A DNA stretch of 64,000 nucleotides, taken from contig CM065322.1 in the NCBI GenBank assembly GCA_033032175.1, positions 14,074,001 to 14,138,000 on the forward strand, read 5' to 3'. Positions 1 to 11,256 of the stretch are shown here, one piece after another. Source of the stretch: Saturnia japonica (Eukaryota; Arthropoda; Insecta; Lepidoptera; Saturniidae). Under the pieces are notes generated by a model. The model made no database searches. It was not told the DNA's origin and saw only the letters and a list, made by a program, of their open reading frames with translations. How positions within the stretch are numbered: the first letter of the stretch is position 1; each line of letters begins with the position of its first letter. The translations under genes were made by a program, and so were the position numbers.

Positions 1-45
1 GTTGAAAAACCGCAAAATAGTGGCCTTGCTGAAAAAGGTGCAGAA

Positions 46-1500
46 ATGTCGATCTGTACTGGTGACAGTGCAGATGTGGGGGTCCTCGAGGGAATACAAC
101 TCCTTGACCCAGAGAGGCTGAGGGCCCTGGCAAAAGAAAAGGTGGATAAGATTCTTGAGGTTGCAAAGAGATCTGGAAACCTCAAGGGCACATACATAAA
201 AACACTCAAGGAGGCGGCCTGGACACTGCAAGAGGTGACAGCCACCGCCTTGACGCGCACGGTGGCAGAGGAGAACTTAGTTCTCAGACGTGAGACAAGG
301 AAGCTCCGTCAAGAAGTCGATGACCTAAAGGTGGAGCTTGTCTTGATGCGCGGTGGAGCAGAGACAACACCACTACCACCAGTGCAGCCGGTGCTACAGG
401 AGCCTGCTCACCAAGAGCAAAATATCCTGTCACTAGTCGACGTAATATCGAAGCAAGTTGTGGAAAGGGTGGAGCAGTCTCTCCGGGTTTCTCTAGGTGA
501 GTTTGTGTCCGCCCGCTTGGAGGGCATAGAAGACCGTCTTCTCCCTGCTCCGATTGTTCGCCCTTCCTTGTCTGGGGATAGATCGAAGGAGCTTGGTCCT
601 GCAGCCGGGCCTAAGCCGAAACCTGTTAGGGCTAGGCCGAAGACTGCTGGACCTAAGCCCACATCTGGGCCCCGGGGATCAGCTGCAACGACAGCATCAA
701 TCCAGGGCTCTGCTCCTGGTACAGATTTGGCTTCACTGCCAACCGTGGTTCCCGGTATAGCCTCAGTGGAAGAAGCGGCGTGGTCAACTGTGAACCGCCG
801 CAAAAAGAAGAAGAAGACGGTGGCAGCTGCTGCAAAGGCAGCCCCTGCTCTTCGGAAGGACTCGCCTCGAAAGCCAAAGGCCAAGCTCCCCCTGAGTCCG
901 CGCTCGGCTGCGGTGGTCATAACACTGCAGCCTGAGGCAGTTGCTCAGGGTTTGAGCTACAAGGCGGTCCTTATGAGGGCTAGGACGGCTGTCGACCATA
1001 CTTAATTAGGCATCGACTGTTTTTCGTTTCGTGAGACCAAAACGGGAGCCAGGATTATCGGATTAACTGGCGACCAAGGCGCGGAGCGTGCTGATAATCT
1101 GGCGCAGAGTCTTAAGGCGGCGCTGGCGGGCGTCGCCTCGATTAACAGACCCGTTATATCTAGTGAAGAAGTTGTTGCCGCAGTAGCGTTAAAGGGGGTT
1201 TGCCGACCAACAGATATAAGGGCTGGATAAATTTGAAGCCGAATGGGAGGCTTAGGTGCCATTCACCTATCGGTGCCGGTCGCCGCGGCCAGGATGTTGG
1301 CGGAGGCGGGACGCCTGCTTATCGGTTGGAGTGCGGCCCGGGTTCACCTTTTGGACCGTAAGCCCTTGCGCTGTTTTAGGTGCATGGGCTTGGGCCACAC
1401 TCGGCATACATGCCCGTCGACAGTCGACAGGGGGGCGTTGTGCTTCCGTTGCGGCAGGCCCGGTCACATGGCTTTAGGGTGCGAGGCTCAGGCAAGGTAA
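46..1500 (+). pseudogene. LINE ORF1 (gag-like, CCHC zinc knuckles), three in-frame stops
   Basis: The frame stays open through 46-1500 except for three nonsense codons: TAA at 1003-1005, TAA at 1228-1230 and TGA at 1234-1236. No frameshift is needed. The N-terminal third is a charged helical segment that looks like a coiled coil, the middle is rich in Pro, Ala and Lys, and the C-terminus has two CCHC knuckles (CFRCMGLGHTRHTC and CFRCGRPGHMALGC). In related LINEs this protein binds element RNA and accompanies it to the target. Point nonsense changes without indels suggest fairly recent decay. An R1/TRAS family ORF1 is most likely. Confidence 0.75.
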
Positions 1501-1870
1501 GGTAGGTCCAGCACCAGCGCCGCAGGACATATGCGCAGACGATGGGTAGAAGGGGGGCGCTTTTCGCCTCCTTCCTCTGCCCTTGCTGAACCAAGGGGAG
1601 ATGGGTCGGGGGGCCTGTCTTCCCATTGCACTGGTTCAGCCGTATGGGAGACAGTTGGGGTTGTACCAGACTGTCTCTCTTTAGTGCCGGGGCCGATTGG
1701 GGCCAGCCACCGGGGCGACGCGGAAGATTGCAACCGCATTATCCGCGGCGTCCCGCTATGGCGGCCGATGGTACACCGTGGAGTTTTAGTGAGTAGGAGT
1801 CTCACATAACCACTCGTCCCCCCGGGCGGGTGTGTACCCACGACGGGTTTCTCCAAGTTAAAAAAAAAAA
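1501..1870 (+). other. LINE 3' region with poly(A)
   Basis: This GC-rich tail follows directly on ORF1 and ends in eleven A residues at 1860-1870. No reverse transcriptase motif is visible in any frame. I read it as the 3' untranslated end of the same LINE, which means the body of ORF2 is missing, by internal deletion or because the lineage never had it. Confidence 0.6.
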
Positions 1871-4251
1871 TGAGTTGTTCCTTCACAAAAATAAAAAGTA
1901 ATTGGTTGTCTCCATTTTTCACATGCACCTCTAAGCATAAAAAGTAATGCAAACCAGCTAGTTCAGGTGCTGCATCTTCTTCAAGCTGAGTAAATCTTGT
2001 TATTTCATCTTTGTAGTTCGAATAATGTAGGTAGGGTTCTAAAGAAACCTCATCGAATACAATAGAACAATGTCATTTTTTTTCAGGCCAATCTTTCACC
2101 AGGTCTTTTAAAACCTTGTAAATAGTGTTATTTATTACTGCTTCTATATCGATATTGTTCACTAGTTTATCTATGCTTCGTCTGCTTGGTAATATAAACA
2201 TTTTTGTAATAGTTTTGTGGGGGCCGGATAAGAAGAACGGCGAATTAAAGCCTTGTGATTCGCCGGTCCCGGGACTTCCTATATCCTGTGAAATCGGTAG
2301 TTGTTCAGGCCCACCAAAAATAACTGAGCCCGGCTGAACAGTGCCGACTTACCTGGGGATCGCCGTTGATCTTGTGTCCGTAACCGGGTGCAAATCCACA
2401 CTTCTGTAGCGGCCTCCGTTGTTCGAATTATTGTTTCTGATTAGGTACACAAACAGTTTCACCACGATCAATCTGAGGCAATAACAGTACTTTGGTAAAC
2501 TTGGAATAATGATAATAATGCACCGAACGCTCCGACCAGTCCGATGACGGAAAACCGTTTTTTTTTTTTTTTTTTTTAAAGTGCGCGCCCCCAAGTGTCG
2601 AAACACCAACAACCGGAGCACAGATAAAAAATAGTGTTGCCTGAACAAGTTTTATAGCCCTTTGGACTTTTTTTAATAGTGATAATGCCATTACTTTTTC
2701 TTGCCTCGAAAACCTGCGACCTTTTGCTTTTTTGGAGCACAATTTTATTTGCATCCAAAAAATGATTTACACGTTTGACTTAAGTTAACAGTCAATTTTT
2801 CGAAGCTTTCAGATTTTTGAAATTTTTGTGCTAAGTGCAGCCTTCTTTGAAAATTAAGGTGTCTCTTGGAGTTCATCAATTTTAAACATTTTGTATATAT
2901 TTTCTTACATTTTGGTGTCTAAGTCGTAATAATTTCTGTAACTCTTAAGAATTTCTCTATTTTCGTTGGAATTTCTAAAAAAGTAAATACATATGAAATA
3001 AAAACCCATTAAAAAGAGTATACAGTAACATAAAATTTTTAATACATTTGTATAAATACTAGTATCAGTTGTAAATATTTTAAATTAAGCACCTCGAAAT
3101 GTAGCTATGACAACCTGAGGCTATGTATCATCCTGGTGAGAAGTCGATGGACCTATTACCAGATTTGTCAAGTTAGTATAGATATTGCTCTCTTCTTTGT
3201 CTTTACCAAGTTCTGGTATTTCTGAAATATACAATGTACGTTAATCAGTGTCCCCTAATATTATTGTTTTTGTTTATTAAGAATCTTAATATAAATTTGT
3301 ATTATATGCAATATTTTTATTTCTAATTTATTACTTGGGGAAAAGCTATAATGTATAATTAATAAGATTTCAAAATGAGATGAAACGAAACTGTTTATTC
3401 AAAGTTCATATTATTTAGTAAAGCATAACATATGCGATAGAATTAAATGTAAGATTTGCTATTTACCTGAGGCAGAATTATTAAGTTCTTCAGACTGCGC
3501 TCCTATAGGTTTTGATATTTCCAAACTCGAATCCATGTTATACGTATGATCATGGAGATGAACGGGCACACATAAAGCATCACTATAATTCATATTACTT
3601 CCTGAAATGAGATGCACTGTTTTATTTACTTAAGGTGTGGATGTATAGTAAATATGTTATCATTGAACTATCAACGTGAATGAGTTCCTTATTTTCAGCC
3701 AAAAATCATGTTACTTTTAATAAAAACTTATTGAGAATGCTATACTAAACAAAACCTTTTTAAAACAATCATAATTTTTACAACGTAGCCATACAGCCGT
3801 ATGATTTTTAAAAATAAAATAAAAAGGGAGTGTTTGTAATTGAGCACAAATTAAAATTAACTTTTTTTATAACTATTAAAACTAGAATATTAAGGCATTC
3901 ATAAAAAAATACTATCAATAAAATCGAGAGACTAACAAAAAACAACATAAACTTACACAATATATACCACATGACCCTCGTAAAATAAACTATCATGTAC
4001 AGAAGATACTTTATTAACAATAATTCTATTTCTGTTATACTTCTAAACATGGTCCATTTCCATTTATAAAAAAATAATTAATACATTTTCATTATCAATA
4101 GTCACAGTAATTCTCTAATATATCCCAGCACTATTACAATATAAATATCAACATAACCTAACTTTAAAAAATTATATTATGAACTTACCAATTTCGTTAC
4201 TATTCGGTATCCCACTATCGGCAAACTCTTCGTCGTGATATGATCTCGCTC
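1871..4251 (-). pseudogene. P-element/THAP9-type transposase, spliced, interrupted and 3'-truncated
   Basis: Read on the minus strand, three short exons with good splice borders (4251-4189, 3601-3467 and 3221-3121 or 3160) join in a consistent phase. They encode an acidic, Ser/Asn-rich linker of no clear family. An acceptor near 2974 opens a long exon reaching 1871, with the P-superfamily landmarks KGRRFSRQEK (about 2730), SPKGYK, LPSRRSIDKL (about 2190) and IVFDEVSLEP (about 2065), which contains a catalytic Asp. Damage includes an in-frame TGA at 2073-2075, frame slips, a 431-bp insertion, and loss of the C-terminus at the LINE junction. I see no THAP zinc finger upstream, so the true 5' end is unknown, and joining the linker exons to the catalytic exon is inference. 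Confidence 0.55.
2217..2647. mobile_element. 431-bp insertion of unknown class inside the P-type transposase exon
   Basis: The P-type protein reads SPKGYK on one side and LPSRRSIDK on the other. Removing 2217-2647 together with one copy of the flanking AGTTTT repeat (2211-2216 and 2648-2653) restores a continuous frame. The insert has a T run at 2559-2577 and a GC-rich left part. Its ends, read as TG...CA, would suit a small solo LTR, but a six-base duplication and the T run leave other classes open. I recognise no coding sequence in it. Confidence 0.6.
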
Positions 4252-5364
4252 TTATTAAGTTTCACTAAAGCAGGATCATTTATAGATTTTAACCATGTTT
4301 GAAATCACGTCTGTAAAGCTAGAAAGGTCAAGTCGGCAGAATCACTCGTTTTTTTTATCAAAATTTAGTGCTCATTTAGTGCTGAAAACAGATATTTAGT
4401 GCTGTGATAGGTGGATAAAAAATGAGAACACTGCTAACTTTTAATTAAGCTAGCAGTGTACCGTTCGTGACCGCGTTATGATACAGTAGCAGCGGAATTC
4501 GCATGAGCTAATAATTTAGTGCTCAATTAGTGCTGCTATTGTAGCAGAGGATTTTTGATTTTTTTTTTTCAAATCAACTACTGCTTGTATCACGACACCA
4601 GCAGGCCTAAGAGCTAAAAGAAGACCTTAAATCTTGAACTAATGGAATTGAAAGATGTCACTATTTGGTGCTCTATTAGTGCTGCCAGTGTAGCAAAAGG
4701 TTAGCAAATAATGTTAACTAAGTGCCATTTTATCAAAAAAACATTTTTTTTTCATTCTAGTTCCGACGATAACTATACTTATACTAATTAAAAATCCGAC
4801 ATTTTTTTAAATTTCAGATCTGAGGAAGAGATCAATCGACACTCGCCAGCCAGGTCCATTTTTTGGAGAGGGGAACTTCAGCGCCATTTTCCTATTTAAA
4901 AAAAAAATTGTCTTAATTTTTATTTTTCTGTAGTTAATAAGTAATAGACTAAGTGTAAAAAATTTTTGAAAGCATTAGTCATTATCTTCATAAAGAAATT
5001 TTTGTTTTTTAAATAGCTTAAATTTTAGGCCGCTAGACCACCAGGTCCCCTTAAGAAACTGCAAGAAAACAAAAATAAATTTAATTCTAAGAATAAACGT
5101 AATAATATTTATATCTTGCTGACTGTATTGAAAAGCGTTGGTACTCACGTTTGAAATAGGTCCACAGACGCCGGCAGATGCTAGCTGTGGCAAACTGGCC
5201 CTGAAAGCAGTAGTAAAGCACCGTATTACAGAAGAGAAATGAAGAAGGTTGGAAATAAGATGGGATGGTTGATCGTACCGAGTTTGCGCTATGCTCGTAT
5301 CGTCGTCCACCTCAGCTTAATCTTGCTTCCTCTTGCAGATTCTCTTCGATAATTGAAAATATTT
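4252..5364. other. Spacer without a recognised gene; recurring TAGTGCT motifs
   Basis: No homologous coding sequence was recognised. The phrase TTTAGTGCTCATTTAGTGCTG at 4367 returns in variant form near 4517 and 4668, about 150 bp apart, although the sequence between copies is not obviously similar. A minus-strand open segment around 5310-5150 ends at a good donor (CAAAC before GTGAGT, about 5150) and holds an internal acceptor-like TTTCAG, so it may be a 5' exon of the P-type gene to the left. I could not confirm that. Confidence 0.35.
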
Positions 5365-5815
5365 GAATTTCAACAGCACGTTAGCGTAGGTAACGTACTC
5401 GTAACGGCTTTTACTGGTCGCTTAATTTTTCGTATCTTCTTATTTAAGTTCGGCATCGATGTCCAGCATTTAGCGGCGGTTGCGATGGTACACTGGTTGC
5501 AGGTTCTCGTCGACAAACCGAAAATTAGTTGAACTGCAACGGTACGTTAGTAGCGTAGGTACCATAACGGCTTCTACAGGTCGTTTGAATATTGGTTTCT
5601 TGTTATTTTTTTTGGCTTCAAGATTCAGCATGTAGCGGCGGTTGCGATGGAACGCTGCTTGCAGGTTCTTGTCGATAAACCGAACACAATTGAATTCTGC
5701 GGCACGTTAGTGGCGTAATGGTTTCTACAGATCGCTTGATTTGCGAATCTTCTTAATAAATTTGACTCGAAGGAACAACATGTAGCGGCGGTTGCGAAGG
5801 CACGCTACCGATTTA
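5365..5815. repeat. Tandem repeat, ~165-bp unit, about 2.7 copies
   Basis: Three successive blocks share the phrases CACGTTAG, GTAACGGCTT, TAGCGGCGGTTGCGA and GCAGGTTCT in the same order. The units start near 5372, 5535 and 5700, and the third is shorter. Copies differ by many substitutions and small indels, so the array is old. I see no open reading frame across it. The GC-rich core TAGCGGCGGTTGCGA is the most conserved part. Confidence 0.75.
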
Positions 5816-6639
5816 GTGAACGTATAAAAAATGAAAACTTTATTGCGTTAACTCATATAAATTTAACTTGAACAATAATTTTTACGGTGACAAACTGTTA
5901 ACGGCCGTGCGCGTTCAAAAAAGCCTTCAGTTCAGTGACGTTCGTGCGGGAGCAACTTCATGTCGAATTTCGTTCCGTAAAATCTTCGAAAGGAATAAAG
6001 AGTGTTAACAAACAAGTCACGTGACCATTTCAATAGATATAACAGTGAGGGGTACATAGATTTAGTTGCCAATTCTTATGACAATATATCTCCAAAATCC
6101 AAATCTTTTACCCCTAAAAACTATAAACATTCAAATTTTGGGTCCAAAAAGACTTCTTACAAACTACTTTACATGCAATAATAACTTTTGAAGACGTCGG
6201 TAATTTTTTTTTTTTCATTGTACATACATTACGGGGCTACTGCTCGCGGATTTAAATAAAACTGCATAGGTATTATATTAGATAACGCATTTAATTAATA
6301 TTGTGAATAAATAATAGAGACTGTTGTAAATTGATTTTTATATTCTAATATTTTCTTAAGCACCTATGTGAACTTGGCACCCGACTTTGCAAAAAAAATA
6401 ATTTGATGTTACCATTTGATAGTGCTTTGTTTGTACCCGTTTGTACCACTTGCATTTTCGTTTGTACCTCAAACTGAAAAAAGTTATTGCGTTTTCAAAT
6501 TTTGACCAGCACCCCACTTTGAGATATCAAAATTATACTAACGGATTCTGATTCTAAATCGCTTGTACACGTTTGTACCTCCTTTAATTTTTGTTTATCT
6601 CCAAAGCCAAAAAAGTTACAGGATGTTCAAAATTTAGAA
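5816..6639. other. AT-rich spacer, no gene seen
   Basis: No coding signal was recognised. The right half repeats short phrases such as GTTTGTACC (about 6430-6580), which also occur inside the satellite units beginning at 6640, so this part may be a decayed edge of the array. Confidence 0.4.
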
Positions 6640-7125
6640 AATCTGTAAACGGCGTTCTTTGTGCAATCGTTTTTGCCTTCAGGAAACGCTTTGAATAACT
6701 AAAATATTACAAAAAATAAGAAAATATACGCACTTTAAAATATTTGTGAAAAGTGCTGAATTTAGTCAATTCTAAACATTTCGTAAAAATCTAAATAGAA
6801 ATCGTCGTGCAATCGTTTATGCCCCTAGAAAACACTTTGAACATTGAAAATATCTCAATAGAAAAGAAAATAACCGAATTTATATTTCATATAGTAGAAT
6901 AGAATTTTCTCAATTTTCAACAATTCGCCAATCTCTTAAATACAAATCGTCGTGCAATTGTTTGTACCCCTAGGAAACACTTTGACATTTGAAAATATCT
7001 CAAAAGAAAAGAAAATAAACGCACCTGAAATTATCATAAAATTTAATTTTCTCAATTTTCAAAATTTCAAGTTTCGTTATACAGGAATTGTCGTGCAATC
7101 GTATGTACCCGCAGGAAATGCTTTG
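6640..7125. repeat. Satellite array, left arm (unit about 141-146 bp)
   Basis: The phrase GTGCAATCGTTTGTACC, with variants, begins at about 6661, 6807, 6952 and 7093, giving spacings of 146, 145 and 141 bp. Each unit continues with AACACTTTGAA, AATATCTCAA and GAAAATAAACGCAC, then an AT-rich stretch. The array stops abruptly at 7125 where a gypsy LTR begins, and the same units resume past 13515, so the LTR element split one array. Confidence 0.85.
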
Positions 7126-7357
7126 TGTAGCAGCGTGTGCGCTCCGGTAAAGATTGCAAGCTTAGCAAAACGATATATCGTGGTTGAGAGCGCACACGGG
7201 CTTCAGTCGTCGTCCCTCCGCGATTATTAATGTACTACTATATCGGAGTAAAGGAATACGCACATTAAATAGAACTATATTATTTATCTCTATAGAAACC
7301 TCGTAAGGAAGCTAGGGGTAAATAAACAATAAATACCTATAGATCACCTATAAGGTA
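7126..7357 (+). repeat. 5' LTR of gypsy 1, with internal hairpin
   Basis: Its partner is at 11689-11840 plus 13430-13515. It contains a perfect 10-bp inverted pair, GTGTGCGCTC (7135-7144) and GAGCGCACAC (7188-7197), with the palindrome CGATATATCG (7171-7180) in the loop. Both LTR copies keep these. The exact 3' border is uncertain by a few bases. Confidence 0.85.
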
Positions 7358-7360
7358 AAG

Positions 7361-7378
7361 TGGTGACCCGAACGCGAA
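7361..7378 (+). promoter_or_regulatory. Candidate tRNA primer-binding site of gypsy 1
   Basis: TGGTGACCCGAACGCG starts a few bases past the LTR. It begins with TGG, the complement of a tRNA CCA end, as reverse transcription priming needs. I could not assign the tRNA. Confidence 0.6.
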
Positions 7379-7570
7379 ATTCTACCGATATAATGTTACT
7401 TGATACATTGATAAAATGAAAGTGTTTGTTCGGACTTTGGACATTTTATTGCGTAATCAGTGTACTGGGAAATACGTGGACTGGTGTCGACTCACTTCTG
7501 ACAGTGTGCGGTCTCAGGAGGTTGTATATAGCATTAGTATAGACATTTTTAGTGATTATAAAGGGAAAAC

Positions 7571-7924
7571 TTGGACAGTATAGCTGATAAAATAGTAGAA
7601 AGCATGAGAGGAGGGGAAATCGCGGAAATCGGAAGAGGAAGCAACCATCAGTTCCCAATGAGCGATTTACTTACTCAGATGCATAAAATGAATCTGGAAA
7701 TAGTATCGCTACGTGAAGAAGTTAAAAAACAGCAGCAGGATCGACGAAGTACATATCAGAGACGCAATCGCAATTTTAGAGGCAGGTCGAGAGAGAGATC
7801 ACAATCGAGGCCAAGGAAGACACCGGAAGATCCAGACTGGCTATGTAAGTTTCACTACAGATATCGAAGCAAAGCCAAGTCCTGTGAAAAACCTTGTGCT
7901 TGGAGGAACACATCGGAAAACTAG
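7571..7924 (+). pseudogene. gag remnant of gypsy 1
   Basis: The short open segment has a coiled-coil-like N-terminal half, an Arg/Ser-rich stretch (RSRERSQSRPRK) and a Cys/His segment (CKFHYRYRSKAKSCEKPC) of the kind found at the gag end of several arthropod gypsy families. No ATG opens it. It is much shorter than a full gag, so the N-terminus is lost or in another frame. It overlaps the following protease/RT frame by about 30 bp in a different phase, which could be a frameshift in a formerly single ORF. Confidence 0.55.
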
Positions 7925-10655
7925 AATCGGTACAGTCAGCAACGGCGGGAGACTTCGTACCGGGTGGAAATCACCGCCTCGACGTAACGGATAGGCAAAG
8001 CGGTTTAACATTTTTAGTGGATACGGGAGCAAACATATCGGTAATTCCAGTATCTAATAATCAAAAACTGTTGAATGAGTGTTCAGATTATAAACTATTT
8101 GCAGCCAATAATAGTGAAATTAAGACGTATGGTATCAAAACTCTTAATTTAAATTTAAAATTACGGCGACCATATCGCTGGACTTTTGTTATTGCTGATG
8201 TTAATCAACCCATTATAGGTGCAGATTTTTTAGAATATCATAGTTTATTAGTAGATGTAAGAAATAAGAAACTTATCGATAAGGTTGCTAATCTAAATGT
8301 TTTAGAATCGATAGTTAGTTTTGATCAAGAATCCATTTTTACAATCGTAGATACTCATCCGTGCTATGAGTTATTAAAAGATTATCCGGAAATAACTAAA
8401 CCAGTTTCATTTAGGGAAATACCTAAGCATGCCGTTTATCATCATATAGAGACGACAGGTCCACCGGTATATGCGCGGGCAAGGCCATTACCGCCGGATC
8501 GGTATAAGAGGGTTAAGGCAGAGTTTCAGACGATGTTAGATATGGGAATTTGTAGACCATCTAAAAGCCCATGGGCGAGTCCCTTACACGTAGTGCCCAA
8601 AAAGGGAGGAGAAATCAGACCCTGTGGTGATTATAGGCGATTGAATGCTATAACACAATCGGATAGATATCCAATTCCTAGGTTACAAGATTTTACATAT
8701 ATAATGGCTAATAAAAAAGTTTTTCCAGGATCGATATTAATAGAGCTTACCATTGTATATTGGTACACCCTGATGATGTACAGAAAACAGCAATAATTAC
8801 CCCATTTGGTCTTTTTGAATTTACCCGTATGATGTTCGGATTACGTAACGCAGCTCAAACGTTTCAGAGATTCATGAGTAGAACTGTGCTGCAAGGATTA
8901 GATTTTCTCTATTGTTCCTTAGATGACGTCATAGTCGTAAGTGATAATTGGTCAGATCATAGAGAACATCTTAAGCAGGTATTCGAACATTTAAATAATT
9001 TTGGTATAACTATAAACATAAGTAAATGTGATTTTTGTAAAAGTGAAGTAGAATTTTTAGGATATAAAGTAACTACTGAAGGTATTCATCCATTAGAAAT
9101 TAAGGTCAAGGTTATTGAGGAATTTCCCAAACCCGAAACTATTGAACAGTTACGTAGATTTTTAGGGATGATAAATTTTTATAGGTCACATATGCCTAAA
9201 GCAGTAGAATATCAGGCTGAATTAACTTATATCTTCATAATTCAAAGAAACGTGATAAAACGAAAATAAAATGGACAGAAACAGCTGAACGAGCATTTTT
9301 AGAATGTAAGCAACGACTGCAACAGGCAGTAACTTTATCGCATCCGTTGCCCAATTGTCAACTTGCACTTTTTACTGACGCTTCTGAGAATAGCGTAGGT
9401 GCAGTTTTGCAACAGTACGTAAACAATAGGTGGGAACCTTTAGGTTACTATTCAAAAAAGTTTTCGGAAGAGCAAAAAAATATAGCACGTATGATCGCGA
9501 ATTATTAGCCATATACATGTCTATACAACATTTTCGGAATATGATAGAAGGCAGGGATATCATAGTATATACAGACCATAAACCGTTAACGTATGCATTT
9601 TTAAAAAAGAATAGCGACAAAGATAAACCTCGTAGAACGCGACAGTTATTATATATTAGCGAATTTACTACAGACGTAAGACACGTAGCCGGAGAACAAA
9701 ATGTAGTTGCCGATTGCTTATCGAGGATAGAGAGTATATCACGACAGAGTTAATTGACTATAAAGCAGTAGCGGAAGCTCAGAGGAAAGATAGAATTTTA
9801 GTAGAACTACGCGAGGACCACACGCAATTTAGGTAAATATATTTACCAACATGCGGAGCGTCTATCGTTTGTAATATGGCAGGAAAGAAAGTCAGACCTT
9901 ATTTACCGGAGAAATTTAGAAAAATAGCATTTCATTCAGTACATGACAATAGTCATCCTGGTATACATAGTACACGGAAAATGGTAGCAGACAAATTTTA
10001 TTGGCCCGAGATGAATAAGCAGGTAGGGCAGTGGGCAAAAGCATGTATAAGGTGTCAACGCGCGAAGGTACAGCGGCACAACAAGTCGGAATTAGGTAAT
10101 TTTCCGGTAGGCGAGCGTTTCGATCATATCCATGTAGATATAGTAGGACCATTACCAACCACACCTGAGGGGTATAGATATTTAGTTACCATGATAGATC
10201 GTAAAAGTGGATGGCCGGAAGCTTTTCCAGTTGAAGATATTCATGCTGATAAAGTAGCTAAAGTCATTTATGAAGGTTGGATTGTGCGATTTGGATGCCC
10301 AGTGAGATTAATTAGTGATCAAGGTACACAATTTCAGAGCAATATTTTTAGGGAATTAATGAAATATTTAGGTATACATAAAATTCGTACAACAAGTTTT
10401 CATCCTCAAAGTAATGGTTTGATCGAGAGATGGCACAGATCTTTAAAAGTAGCACTCAGAGCGAGAATGATTGATAGGAACAAAAGTTGGTTACAGGAAT
10501 TAAGCACTGTACTATATGGTTTGCGGACAGTTCCGAGAACAGATACTAATGTAAGTGGAGCCGAAATGGTGTATGGTACAAGTTTAAGAATTCCAGGCGA
10601 ATTTTATGAGGATATTGAAGAAGATAGATACGATACACATGAGTATAACAACTAA
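7894..10655 (+). pseudogene. pol remnant of gypsy 1: protease, RT, RNase H, integrase
   Basis: The protease motif VDTGANISVIP lies near 8020 and the RT start, with PSKSPWASPLHVVPKKGG, near 8560. The frame breaks between 8730 and 8760 and resumes at 8760 through the RT palm, where YCSLDDVIVV (about 8925) takes the place of YxDD, to 9269. RNase H lies in shifted frames at 9290-9752 (YDRELLAIY, YTDHKPLTYAF, VADCLSR). Integrase is open at 9876-10655 with an HxxxH/CxxC zinc segment, the acidic residues in HVDIVGPL and ISDQGTQF, and Glu in NGLIERWHR. At least three frame breaks make the polyprotein non-functional, but the integrase block is well kept. Confidence 0.85.
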
Positions 10656-10846
10656 GGGATAGTATTTATAATTTAAAAGTTAGACATACGCAACATAGTA
10701 ATGCGAGAGTAATTTTTGTACACACAGATTTACAAAATTGTAAACAAGTTTTTTATTAGAAACGACACCGTTAGAAAGACATTACAACCACCTATGAAGG
10801 TCCATTTAACGTCATAAGTAGGAGTAGTAAACATTTTGTCATTCAG

Positions 10847-11086
10847 ATGCCTAATAGGCAGGCGTGTATTTCAATTGATAGATTAAAACCTGCGTATATG
10901 TTACACACTGAAAATTCAGATCAAGAATTAGTTAGAGATATAGATATGAATAGCGATAATAAAATAGTTAAGCAATCAAATACTAAAATAACAGTAGGTA
11001 AACAAAACGCTGATCGCAGTAATTTCGTAACCTGTACCACACGAAGCGGTCGAGCTGTGAAATTACCTGTGAGATTTAAATGCTGA
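10847..11086 (+). pseudogene. C-terminal pol tail of gypsy 1
   Basis: The open segment has RLKPAYM followed by CTTRSGRAVKLPVRF. The RxGR...PxRF pattern closes the pol protein in many gypsy elements. It is separated from integrase by about 190 bp of broken frame. Confidence 0.6.
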
Positions 11087-11256
11087 CTAGCAACCTAGAT
11101 TAAAAGAAAGAGGTTTTCGCTGAAGTTTTATTATGTACATATAAATATTATTACAAAATAAAGTTTTTAAATTAATTATTTTTGTGTAGTCGATAACAAC
11201 ACACAGTTTATTTTTGTGTTATATTAATTTACTAAGTATTCAAAATTATTATCACT

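Larger units (their letters stand above)
1..1870 (+). mobile_element. R1-like non-LTR retrotransposon, ORF1 only, 5' end outside window
   Basis: A plus-strand LINE copy whose left end lies beyond the window. It holds a gag-like ORF1 (46-1500), then about 360 bp of GC-rich 3' sequence, then an A run at 1860-1870. No endonuclease or reverse transcriptase lies between the zinc knuckles and the tail, although autonomous R1/TRAS-type elements carry about 3 kb of ORF2 there. The base composition is much more GC-rich than the DNA to the right. The tail abuts a minus-strand P-type transposase gene, so the LINE probably inserted into it. R1-like is my reading of the coiled-coil N-terminus plus CCHC C-terminus; the exact clade is not proven. 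Confidence 0.75.

Noticed and set aside
408..920. Minus-strand open frame of 170 codons opposite LINE ORF1
   Set aside because: It is the antisense shadow of the GC-rich ORF1; no domain and no start context.
2125..2337. Plus-strand 70-codon frame as a gene
   Set aside because: It crosses the border between the P-type exon and its 431-bp insertion, so it is not a natural unit.
3808..4050. Minus-strand 80-codon hydrophobic open frame
   Set aside because: AT-rich DNA gives Phe/Leu/Ile-rich frames by chance; it lies between two exons of the P-type gene and shows no recognisable pattern.
9916..10164. Minus-strand open frame opposite gypsy 1 integrase
   Set aside because: Antisense shadow; the plus strand has clear integrase motifs.
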